Positions 1 through 7,306 of a stretch of 41,717 nucleotides of DNA are shown one piece after another (the first letter of the stretch is position 1; the number at the start of each line of letters is the position of its first letter). Origin of the DNA: Candidatus Manganitrophaceae bacterium (GTDB lineage: Bacteria; Nitrospirota; Nitrospiria; SBBL01; JAADHI01); assembly GCA_013151935.1 (NCBI GenBank), contig JAADHI010000124.1, positions 1 through 41,717 of the forward strand. Direction: 5' to 3'. The notes below the pieces were generated by a model that saw only the letters and a program-made list of their open reading frames with translations, ran no database searches and was not told where the DNA came from. Both the position numbers and the translations under genes were made by a program.

Positions 1-176
1 TTTGAAAGACTTTCAACGGAGCTTACATCCGCCGCGAAATAGGGAATTTTGTGTAGGGTATCTTTCGGGGGACTGCGCCGGAGTCCAACGACATCGTGCC
101 CGTTTTGAATTAAGCGGGTCGCAAGCCGCGTCCCCACGTCACCACAACCCACAATGAGGATTTTTATTTTTTGCAT
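1..176 (-). CDS. NAD-dependent epimerase/dehydratase (YeeZ-like), N-terminal part only
   Basis: The gene runs off the left edge, so only about 58 N-terminal residues are visible. They hold a Rossmann dinucleotide-binding start (hydrophobic strand, then GCGDVG, a GxGxxG motif), followed by VVGLRR at the end of the second strand and an AADVSS segment. This is the usual opening of atypical short-chain dehydrogenases of the YeeZ type, which act on sugar nucleotides or similar substrates with NAD(P). The ATG at 174-176 puts the first beta strand about four residues from the start, as is usual. Another in-frame ATG lies at 189-191, and neither has an ideal ribosome binding site. The substrate cannot be inferred. 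The call rests on the Rossmann motif and the following strand pattern. Confidence 0.7.
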   Translation of the reverse strand, partial: MQKIKILIVGCGDVGTRLATRLIQNGHDVVGLRRSPPKDTLHKIPYFAADVSSVESLS

Positions 177-200
177 TTGGGTGCTTAGCATTTTCCCACA

Positions 201-238
201 AAAAAGCCCTTAATCTTTAAAGAGATCAAGGGCTTTTT
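201..238 (-). terminator. Rho-independent terminator after the carbonic anhydrase gene
   Basis: Inverted repeat with arms AAAAAGCCCTT (201-211) and AAGGGCTTTTT (228-238). The stem continues inward for four more pairs (ATCT/AGAT) after one A-A mismatch, around a short loop. On the minus strand the stem ends in a T run, 24 bases after the carbonic anhydrase stop codon. The symmetric A/T tails would let it work in both directions. It sits directly upstream of the epimerase start, which leaves little room for a separate promoter for that gene. Confidence 0.85.
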
Positions 239-261
239 AAGGTTTCTTGAAATCGACCCCC

Positions 262-1083
262 TTATTTCTTTGCTTCGATGATTCGACTATTCAAGGGTTG
301 TAGCGGACGGACATTACCATCAATAATGGCCTTGAATGCGACCAGTTGTGCTTTTGAAATTTGCACAGGATCCTTTAAAAGCATCCATTTCACCCCTTCG
401 CTACAAGGTGGGGTCGTCAAGGAACCCGAATAGTGATAGTAGGAACGGTCACTCGGAAGAATCTTGACCGCGTCTACCGACACTTTTGCAACGACATGTT
501 TCTCCCCTGCTTTTTTAGGTAAGTATTTCCAAAAACCCTTCAGTCCAGCATTTGTTGTGCCTTCTTCAAATAAAACACTCATGACCGCCAAAGCCTCGCC
601 ATTATTTTCTTTGTGTACAAAATGGGCAACCAAGTCGTAGGCTTTTCCATTAACTTTATGTTCACTGGGACTGTGAAAATGGAACTGAAGTAAGTCATAC
701 TCAACACGCTCCACTTCAATTTTACTGCCTTTTGCAATGTTGACTTGAATGGTATGACCATTATTTAAAATTTCCAAAGGAACCGAGTTGTAGTTGACCA
801 AAATCCCAGAGAGGTCGGCATTACGAGCAAAGGTCACATCTATCGGTGATTGGCTCATGCCATTTTTACAGGTTTTAAATCTGGCATCCAGATCACCCCA
901 GTAAGCCGGCCCACCATCGCCTTGATAAGCCCAATGCCCACCACCTTTCTTCTTCATGTCGCCACTACTTTTTTCTTTCATTTGATCATCACCATGATCA
1001 CCACTCGAAAATGCAGCTCCGACAAAAGGGATGATCACAAAAAGAAATGCCGCTGCGACGATTTTTGATAATTTCGTGTTCAA
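262..1083 (-). CDS. Alpha-carbonic anhydrase, secreted/periplasmic
   Basis: Zinc enzyme that interconverts CO2 and bicarbonate, here exported. The 273-residue protein starts with a Sec signal peptide (Lys-containing start, hydrophobic stretch at about 8-24). A charged low-complexity linker (about 28-48, rich in Asp, Lys and Gly) follows, then the mature alpha-CA domain. The zinc ligands are H135 and H137 in LLQFHFHSPSEH and H154 in LVAHFVHK. H110 in NNGH matches the proton-shuttle His64 of human CA II. TTPPCSEGV near 223-231 is the substrate-pocket motif. C72 and C227 are placed to form the disulfide typical of bacterial alpha-CAs. The start codon is TTG (1081-1083), six bases after AAGGAG. 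The gene is monocistronic, with its own terminator. I am very sure of the family. Confidence 0.95.
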   Translation of the reverse strand: MNTKLSKIVAAAFLFVIIPFVGAAFSSGDHGDDQMKEKSSGDMKKKGGGHWAYQGDGGPAYWGDLDARFKTCKNGMSQSPIDVTFARNADLSGILVNYNSVPLEILNNGHTIQVNIAKGSKIEVERVEYDLLQFHFHSPSEHKVNGKAYDLVAHFVHKENNGEALAVMSVLFEEGTTNAGLKGFWKYLPKKAGEKHVVAKVSVDAVKILPSDRSYYHYSGSLTTPPCSEGVKWMLLKDPVQISKAQLVAFKAIIDGNVRPLQPLNSRIIEAKK

Positions 1084-1183
1084 TGCAAACTCCTTATTGG
1101 ATTTATAAATGGATTAGATCTCTGACAAAAAAAAAGTTCGGATAACAGACATAGCATACCGTGCAGGCCATGTACAAGGCTTC

Positions 1184-3805
1184 TCATTTCAATACGACAT
1201 TATCTCCAAATTCCTTTTCAAGCGCTTCCTTTAGGCGATCTTGAATCAAAACAATTGCCGCAGCCGCCGTCACTTTTTTTTGGTCTTCTCCCAAGACATA
1301 AAAGATGTCTACGACCTGATCCAAGCGCGTCACAATTTTAGCCGCGTGCACGGAAAGCCCAAGTTCCACAATAACTTTGGAGATGATGAACAGCAAGCCA
1401 CGCTTATCTGGCGCAAAAACATCAATGACAGTGAAGGTGCGGGAACTTTGATTATCGACTTGAATCCGGATGTTTTTTGCAGTTTGAGACAAAGCAGCAC
1501 GTTCTTTTTTCGTCGGAAAACGTCTGCTCTTTTTGAGCAAGGCTTCGACCGATTCTTCTCCGCGGAGCACCGCTTCAATTGCAGTGACGATGTTTGCAAT
1601 ACGTTCAGCAGTCGCCCCCTCGCGATAATCAGGATCGATGACTTTAAAGGTATCGATGACCATGCCATTGGGATGTGTGAAAACTTGAGCCCCGAGGATA
1701 TGCAGCCCCTTGGCTGCAAGCACACCCACCACGCTTGAAAAAATCCCGGAAGTCATCCAATCGTATGTGTAGAGATTGTATTCAGTGATCTCCTGATCGC
1801 TTAGAAAACGCGTCTCAATCTGTATATTTTTTTGGGGCAATTTCGAGAGCGCATCAATATCCAAAAGCACTTTATCAAAAGGGGTGATGAGATAATATCT
1901 TGGAATGAGAACCAACAACAGTTTTTTCAGCCAGGACTCAGGGTATTTTCCGAGAAGGGTTTTAAAAATTCTCTCTGTAATCTCAGCCACTTTTTTTGTT
2001 TCAGGGGTCGTGACTTTACCATTCAAGAGCAAAGCAGACTCCTCGTATAATTTGAGCAAGAGTTCTTTTTTCCAAGCGGACAACATGCCTGGGGCAGTGG
2101 CACTCATATCCGCGCAGGTCAAAATAAAGAGTTTTCTCATGGCTTCAAACATTTTCACCAAACCAACAAACTGATGTAAAACAGGCTCATCCGTAAAATC
2201 ACGATAGAGGGCGATTTCTGAAAACATGAGGTGTTGTCGGACTAAAAAAACAACTTCAGCAACCTCTTTTTTGTCATAAGACAAACGCTCTGCCACCATT
2301 TTCGCAATTTTACTGCCCAGCGTGCTGTGATCTTCCTCCCGGCCTTTTCCGATGTCGTGCAATAAAATCCCTAGATGGAGTAGATCTTTTCGAGGACTTG
2401 CGACATAGATTTCCTGAAGCGGCCCTTCTATATTTAAAAATTGTTCGGCGGCTTCCAAGGCACGAAAACTATGTTCATCCACAGTAAAGGTATGAGAACG
2501 ACTTTCCTGCACCATACAGTTCACGACTGAAAACTCAGGAATAATCCGCCATAAAAGACGAACCTGATGCATCAACCTCAAGCTTTTTGCGATCCCTCCA
2601 GGCTCTGTGATCAATGTTTTAAATAAGGAAATAGAAGCCGCATTCAGGGGAATCTCCCGTTTTTCCTCTGAGATTTGATAAATAACTTCCAGTACAGCAT
2701 CCGCAATACGCACCACATGGGTTTTCGCAAGTAAAAAAAGCCTGAGCATGTTTGCGTCGTCGTCAAAAAACTGAAAAGGTTTATCCGATTGGATTGAGAT
2801 TTCACCTGAAAAAACCTGGAAACCCGGTGCCACTTGCCGTGTTGTCCATGACCGCCGCCACCGTCCCACACGACCAATGGAAGCGGTTTCTCGGGTAAAG
2901 CGTTTTGAAATTTCCAGGATACGACCCGTTTGCAAATAATAATTGTGCATAAACCCGCGTCTATCCTTCAATTCGAAAAAAGGCGCGATTTCTTCCTGCA
3001 AATCAATGGTCAAATGATCAGAAGGTCTTCCGGCCAAAAAATGGAGATGATTTCTAACCTTCCATAAGAAATCTTGTCCTTCCGAAAGACTCGCGTATTC
3101 GATGTTTGAAAGATGGCCCCATTGATGGACCTGTGGCAAATGGTGGGTGTGGTAGCGTGCCGATGCCACCCATTTTAGATAATGGATATCTCGTAAACCA
3201 CCGGGACTTTGTTTGAGGTTAGGCTCCAACAAATAAGGCGTTGCCCCGTATTCAAGCCGTCCTGCCTCCCGACCTTCTTTTAGATAGGCCAAGACATCTT
3301 TAATGTGTTTATCAATCACCTTTGAGAAAAAGTTTGTATGAAAATCTTTAAAAAGCCCACGATCACCATGAAGAAATCGAGATTCCAATAACGAAGTTGC
3401 AATTAAAGCATCCTCCCTTGCCAATACAATGGTCTGCTCGACCGTCCTCATGCTATGACCAACGGTATATCCTAAATCCCATAAAATACAGAGCAAATGA
3501 GAAGACACCGTTTCTGTCTCTTTCGCCTGACCTTCAGGATAAAGAAACATGAGATCAATGTCTGAGGAAGGCGAGAGCTCCTGACGACCATAACCCCCAA
3601 TGGCAATTAAAGTCCCCCCCCATTCTTGTTCAAGACTTGCATCAATCGACTGAAATCCTCTTAGGATAAGGTTATCGGCCAAATCGGAAAGTGCCTTAAC
3701 CACATGAGCTCCCCCAGCCCCTTTCAAATGAAAGCGGTGAATCGCTTCATATTTTTCTTGAAAAAGGGGCCGTAAGACCGCAGTTATTTTTTCGGAAGTA
3801 TTCAT
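1184..3805 (-). CDS. glnD: Bifunctional [protein-PII] uridylyltransferase / uridylyl-removing enzyme
   Basis: GlnD senses glutamine and attaches or removes UMP on the PII signal proteins, which sets glutamine synthetase activity and nitrogen gene expression. All four modules are present in 873 residues, the usual length. The nucleotidyltransferase has GGYGR at 70-74 and the metal-binding D82/D84. A GlnD-specific helical domain follows (YLLEPNLKQSPGGLRDIH, about 191-208). The HD hydrolase has the H483-D484 pair in LLHDIGKG. Two C-terminal ACT domains lie at about 700-775 and 790-865 and bind glutamine in the family. The start is ATG at 3803-3805 with a weak ribosome binding site. No glnB or glnA lies nearby. 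The catalytic motifs look intact, so both activities are expected. Confidence 0.95.
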   Translation of the reverse strand: MNTSEKITAVLRPLFQEKYEAIHRFHLKGAGGAHVVKALSDLADNLILRGFQSIDASLEQEWGGTLIAIGGYGRQELSPSSDIDLMFLYPEGQAKETETVSSHLLCILWDLGYTVGHSMRTVEQTIVLAREDALIATSLLESRFLHGDRGLFKDFHTNFFSKVIDKHIKDVLAYLKEGREAGRLEYGATPYLLEPNLKQSPGGLRDIHYLKWVASARYHTHHLPQVHQWGHLSNIEYASLSEGQDFLWKVRNHLHFLAGRPSDHLTIDLQEEIAPFFELKDRRGFMHNYYLQTGRILEISKRFTRETASIGRVGRWRRSWTTRQVAPGFQVFSGEISIQSDKPFQFFDDDANMLRLFLLAKTHVVRIADAVLEVIYQISEEKREIPLNAASISLFKTLITEPGGIAKSLRLMHQVRLLWRIIPEFSVVNCMVQESRSHTFTVDEHSFRALEAAEQFLNIEGPLQEIYVASPRKDLLHLGILLHDIGKGREEDHSTLGSKIAKMVAERLSYDKKEVAEVVFLVRQHLMFSEIALYRDFTDEPVLHQFVGLVKMFEAMRKLFILTCADMSATAPGMLSAWKKELLLKLYEESALLLNGKVTTPETKKVAEITERIFKTLLGKYPESWLKKLLLVLIPRYYLITPFDKVLLDIDALSKLPQKNIQIETRFLSDQEITEYNLYTYDWMTSGIFSSVVGVLAAKGLHILGAQVFTHPNGMVIDTFKVIDPDYREGATAERIANIVTAIEAVLRGEESVEALLKKSRRFPTKKERAALSQTAKNIRIQVDNQSSRTFTVIDVFAPDKRGLLFIISKVIVELGLSVHAAKIVTRLDQVVDIFYVLGEDQKKVTAAAAIVLIQDRLKEALEKEFGDNVVLK

Positions 3806-3943
3806 CTCAGGTTTCAGTCTGCCCTAAAAAAGTGAAGAAATTGTACCACAAGGCACATTTGCGAATCTTAAGGACTATTAGATTAAGAACCGATCAACGT
3901 TTTTTTGTGGGGGTGCAGGGAGAACAAAGAGAAACAGCTCGGA

Positions 3944-4309
3944 TCAATCCTTATCTTGAACTTGATCGGCATTGATTTTTTCTGGATAGAGTACGCTCAG
4001 CGCATCAGTCACCGAACGGTCATGCAATTTAACCCCCCGTTGGTAAGCCGCTCTTGAGATCAGATGAGCCCCCACCGGAGCGGTGAGGAAGGCAAAAATA
4101 ATCGCCAAAATGGCTTTAAGACCCACAGAACTAAAACCAAGATGAACAAAAGAAGCCATTAAAATAAAAACAAGCCCCAAGGTGGTGGCTTTGCTTGTTG
4201 CGTGCATACGGCAAAAAACATCGGGCATGCGATACAGACCCAGACAGCCAGTCACAATAAAAAATAAACCCAATACGAGAAGAATGATGGTTAGCATTTC
4301 ACGCGTCAA
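3944..4309 (-). CDS. mrpG: Na+/H+ antiporter subunit G (Mrp/Mnh complex)
   Basis: Small membrane subunit of the multi-protein Mrp antiporter, which exports Na+ in exchange for protons. The 121-residue protein has three hydrophobic helices. Between them is GLYRMPDVFCRMHATSKATTLG, the hallmark of MnhG/PhaG proteins (starting at about residue 24; the core is RMPDxxxRMHAxxKxxTLG). This is the last gene of the seven-gene operon, and it overlaps mrpF by 11 bases. No convincing intrinsic terminator follows its stop codon. The motif and the gene order make the assignment firm. Confidence 0.93.
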   Translation of the reverse strand: MTREMLTIILLVLGLFFIVTGCLGLYRMPDVFCRMHATSKATTLGLVFILMASFVHLGFSSVGLKAILAIIFAFLTAPVGAHLISRAAYQRGVKLHDRSVTDALSVLYPEKINADQVQDKD

Positions 4310-4574
4310 AGATTTTCCCTCCTCGCGCTAAAAATTTCGCCATAGAAACCGTTCCCACAAAACCCAATATCGACAGCACCAAAATCGCATCATAAAAAAT
4401 AGCATTGCCTTCTTTCATGCAATAGACTGCAATCATGGCAATGATGATGGTCGTAATGGTATCGATCGCCACGACACGATCAGGCAAAGTCGGCCCAGCC
4501 AAGAGGCGATACAAACAAAGTGCAAATGAAATCGCCAGAATCGCAAACGCAATGTTAGCAACGAGATCAATCAT
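4299..4574 (-). CDS. mrpF: Na+/H+ antiporter subunit F (Mrp/Mnh complex)
   Basis: A 91-residue protein with three transmembrane helices, usual for MrpF. The motif RLLAGPTLPDRVVAIDTI (about 23-40) is the conserved MrpF signature after the first helix, and GFVGTVSMAKFLARG near the C-terminus is also typical. Its start codon overlaps the mrpE stop as ATGA (4571-4574), and its 3' end overlaps mrpG. Such coupling suggests translational linkage to keep subunits in ratio. The subunit is needed for antiport in characterised Mrp systems, though its exact role there is less clear than that of MrpA and MrpD. Confidence 0.92.
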   Translation of the reverse strand: MIDLVANIAFAILAISFALCLYRLLAGPTLPDRVVAIDTITTIIIAMIAVYCMKEGNAIFYDAILVLSILGFVGTVSMAKFLARGGKIFDA

Positions 4575-5074
4575 CCCAAAATGTCCTTTGTGTGTTTTTC
4601 AAGTGAATCCCGGATGGATTGCTGCAATTCTTCCGCATCTTCGATGTGTAGGGCGTGGATATATAAAGTCTTGCGATCTTCGGAAATATCCACACTCAAG
4701 GTTCCTGGCGTAAGCGTAATCGAATTGGCCAAAAGCGTAATACCTGCATCGGTTTTGACATCCATTTTATAAGCAATGATCCCGGGTGTCATTTTGAGTT
4801 TGGGAGATAAAACAATTTTGACCACATCAATGTTTGCTTTAATCATCTCCTTAATAAAAACGAAAAAATAGCAGAAAACACGCCAAAACAAGACAAAAGA
4901 AACCCCCTGCGAAGGAGATATTTTTTCCTTTTCATCCTCCAAAACGCGCTTCAGCATAAAAATAATACCGTAGCCAAACACACTGCCGATGACAAACTCC
5001 GTCACATTGAGCTTTTCTTGCAACGCGCACCAGATCAACGCGAGCACAATATTTAAGACAATATGACGACGCAT
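4571..5074 (-). CDS. mrpE: Na+/H+ antiporter subunit E (Mrp/Mnh complex)
   Basis: 167 residues: two or three N-terminal membrane helices (about 5-42 and 63-83), then a cytoplasmic region with the MrpE signature (LLANSITLTPGTLSVDI, about 113-130, and YIHALHIED just after it). Length and order match MnhE/PhaE proteins. The ATG (5072-5074) shares one base with the TAA stop of mrpD. In characterised systems MrpE helps assembly and activity of the complex without carrying a NADH-dehydrogenase-like antiporter fold. Confidence 0.92.
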   Translation of the reverse strand: MRRHIVLNIVLALIWCALQEKLNVTEFVIGSVFGYGIIFMLKRVLEDEKEKISPSQGVSFVLFWRVFCYFFVFIKEMIKANIDVVKIVLSPKLKMTPGIIAYKMDVKTDAGITLLANSITLTPGTLSVDISEDRKTLYIHALHIEDAEELQQSIRDSLEKHTKDILG

Positions 5075-6552
5075 TATTGTTTTCCCATCACCGCATTGAT
5101 ATAAAGCTCGGGTGTAAAAAGCTGCTCAGAGGCCGCATTGGCCAAATCAATCACAGGTGCAGAAGCAAAACCCAGGACAAGTGCCAGAAGTGCCAGCACA
5201 CCCACAGGGACGAGCAGATGGGGGTTCAGAGGGTTTTCCGGGGCCTTCTCCTGTGTATGCAGACATATTTTTTGCCAGGCCTGAATCAAATAAAACAAGG
5301 TAAACAAACTCACCACAAGGGCCACCGCCACAGGAAGATAAAAGGCCCCGTCCAGTCCTGCTTTAATCAATTGAAACTTCATAAAAAAGCCACTGGAAGG
5401 GGGAATCCCTCCCAAAGAAAAAACACCGATGAGAAAAAACAGCGTAAAAATGGGCGAAATCTTCATCATGTTGCCATGTTCAGACATCTCCATCGTGCCA
5501 CGCATCTTTTTTAAGACGCCCGCAGCAAGAAAGAGGGAGGCTTTAATGATCCCGTGGCTAATGATATAAAAAATCGCCGCCCCCATACCTGCCACGCTAA
5601 AAAAACCGATTCCCATAAAAATATAACCGATTTGGCTTACACTACTATAGGCCAACACACGTTTTAAGTCTGTTTGCGCGACCGCGCCCATCGCACCGAC
5701 AAACATCGTAATACAGGCCAAAGTCAGAATAAAGGTTTGAAAATGTCCTTGCAAATCCACAAAGATCAAACAAAATATACGGATAATTGCATAGACACCG
5801 ACCTTGATCAGAATTCCTGAAAGCATGGCGCTGATCGGCGTCGGGGCCGAAGAATGGACATCGGGCAACCAGAAATGCATGGGCATTAATGCTGCCTTCA
5901 AACCAAAGACTCCGATAAACAACATTGCCACCGCACTGACCAGGGGATGATGCGCGTGCGGCTTAATTTTGACCGCTAAATCCGCCATATTTAGCGTCCC
6001 TGCAAAGGCATAAATGCCGCCCACCGCAACCAAAAAAAGTGCGGAAGAAAGCAGCCCCATGCTAATGAGCTTAATGCCAGCCTCAATCTGCTTTTTTTCC
6101 CCTAACATGGTGAGCAGCGCATAGATCGACATCAGAACAATCTCGAACATCACAAAAAGATTGAAGATATCTCCCGTTAAAAATGATCCATTGGTTCCGG
6201 CCCAAAGAAAGAAAAAAAGGGCATGAAAGAGTGCCTTTTGCGCATCCGTTTTCAAATAAGCGAATGAATAATAAACCGCACAAACGGCAATCACGCAACC
6301 CAAAACCAACAAAATCCCGCTGAATAAATCACCCACTAAGATAATACCGTAAGGCGCCGCCCACCCACCGGTACGGTAACTTTGAATCCCTTCGGCATTA
6401 ATTTTTAGGAGCAGTGAAATATTGACAGCCACAATCAAAAGACTTGAAAGACCGATTACAATACGCCGTGCCATCGGCTGAAAACGCAGCAAAAGCAATA
6501 AAATTGCCGTGCCTAAGGGAATCAAAATGGGAAGCACTAGCAAGTGGCTCAT
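5074..6552 (-). CDS. mrpD: Na+/H+ antiporter subunit D (Mrp/Mnh complex, NuoN/NuoM-like)
   Basis: 492-residue polytopic membrane protein with about 14 hydrophobic helices and the proton-translocating fold shared with complex I subunits NuoL, NuoM and NuoN. Visible family motifs include FEIVLMSIYALL (the conserved Glu of helix 5), LMPMHFWLPDVHSSAPTPIS (about 222-241), LKRVLAYSSVSQIGYI and HGIIKASLFLAAG with its conserved Lys. The length matches MrpD. Its start overlaps the mrpC stop as ATGA (6549-6552). Together with MrpA it forms one of the two ion-moving units of the complex. Confidence 0.94.
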   Translation of the reverse strand: MSHLLVLPILIPLGTAILLLLLRFQPMARRIVIGLSSLLIVAVNISLLLKINAEGIQSYRTGGWAAPYGIILVGDLFSGILLVLGCVIAVCAVYYSFAYLKTDAQKALFHALFFFLWAGTNGSFLTGDIFNLFVMFEIVLMSIYALLTMLGEKKQIEAGIKLISMGLLSSALFLVAVGGIYAFAGTLNMADLAVKIKPHAHHPLVSAVAMLFIGVFGLKAALMPMHFWLPDVHSSAPTPISAMLSGILIKVGVYAIIRIFCLIFVDLQGHFQTFILTLACITMFVGAMGAVAQTDLKRVLAYSSVSQIGYIFMGIGFFSVAGMGAAIFYIISHGIIKASLFLAAGVLKKMRGTMEMSEHGNMMKISPIFTLFFLIGVFSLGGIPPSSGFFMKFQLIKAGLDGAFYLPVAVALVVSLFTLFYLIQAWQKICLHTQEKAPENPLNPHLLVPVGVLALLALVLGFASAPVIDLANAASEQLFTPELYINAVMGKQ

Positions 6553-6887
6553 CCTTTTTGTCCCTTGATTTCCGCAACATCCGTCGTTTTTAGATCACGA
6601 TAGACGCGTAAAGAAAGCACCAGTAAAAAAGCCAAGGCCGCAAAACCGATTACAATTGCCGTCAAAACAAGGGCTTGGGGAATGGGATCCACAAAGGGCA
6701 TTGATTCATCTCTCCCTAAAATCGGCACTTGTCCTGTACCAATCCATCCTGAGCTAATCAAAACGACGTTGGCACCATGCCCGATGAGGCTCAAACCCAA
6801 GACCAACTTTAAAATATTGCGTTGCAGCATCAAGTAGGTGCCGGAGGCAAAAAGCACACCAATCACAAGCGGCAGGAGTAACTTCAT
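6549..6887 (-). CDS. mrpC: Na+/H+ antiporter subunit C (Mrp/Mnh complex, NuoK-like)
   Basis: 112-residue, three-helix protein of the NuoK/MnhC family. The motif LVLGLSLIGHGANVVLI (starting at about residue 24) and DPIPQALVLTAIVIGFA (starting at about 66) are diagnostic; the second contains the conserved PQALVLTAIVI block. An open frame extends 36 bases further upstream. I chose the ATG at 6885-6887 because it overlaps the mrpB stop as ATGA, gives the family length and starts directly before the first helix. Confidence 0.94.
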   Translation of the reverse strand: MKLLLPLVIGVLFASGTYLMLQRNILKLVLGLSLIGHGANVVLISSGWIGTGQVPILGRDESMPFVDPIPQALVLTAIVIGFAALAFLLVLSLRVYRDLKTTDVAEIKGQKG

Positions 6888-7306
6888 TCCTCTTCTCCCA
6901 ACAAAGTCATCAGCGAGACACACACACCACAGACCACCAAATAGACCCCGATATCAAAAACAGCCGCAGAAGCAAATTCCCAATTTTCGTGAATCAAAGG
7001 CATTTCGACATGAGCCACACCGCTTTTTAAAAAATAGCCCCCCACAAAAAGCCCGGCCAAGCCTGTCAAAAAAGAAAGTGCCAGTCCACCTGAAAACATA
7101 AAATAAAAAACACGGCTGCGATGTTTGAAATCAAAGCGCTCACAACCATAGGCCAAATAAATCATCACAAAACCGGCAGAAGTCATCAAGCCTGCAATAA
7201 ACCCCCCTCCCGGCAATTGGTGTCCGCGTAACAAGAGATAGAGGGAAAAAATCATCAGAATAGGAGAGACCACCTTCGTGATTGTTTTGAAAATAAGGGA
7301 ATTCAT
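6884..7306 (-). CDS. mrpB: Na+/H+ antiporter subunit B (Mrp/Mnh complex)
   Basis: 140 residues with four hydrophobic helices. The motif LLLRGHQLPGGGFIAGLMTSAG (about 24-45) is the conserved MnhB core; its GHxxPGGGFxGGL-like stretch identifies the family. It begins with ATG at 7304-7306, overlapping the mrpA stop as ATGA, and ends in a TGA that overlaps the mrpC start. The full-length separate MrpB shows that this is the seven-gene (group 1) layout and not the six-gene layout with an MrpA-MrpB fusion. Confidence 0.93.
   Translation of the reverse strand: MNSLIFKTITKVVSPILMIFSLYLLLRGHQLPGGGFIAGLMTSAGFVMIYLAYGCERFDFKHRSRVFYFMFSGGLALSFLTGLAGLFVGGYFLKSGVAHVEMPLIHENWEFASAAVFDIGVYLVVCGVCVSLMTLLGEEE

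Noticed and set aside
1084-1183. T9 run on the minus strand between glnD and the carbonic anhydrase gene as a glnD terminator
   Set aside because: No convincing stem lies directly before the T run.
1241-1738. 165-codon frame antisense to glnD
   Set aside because: It lies over the ACT domains of a complete glnD and shows no motif of its own.
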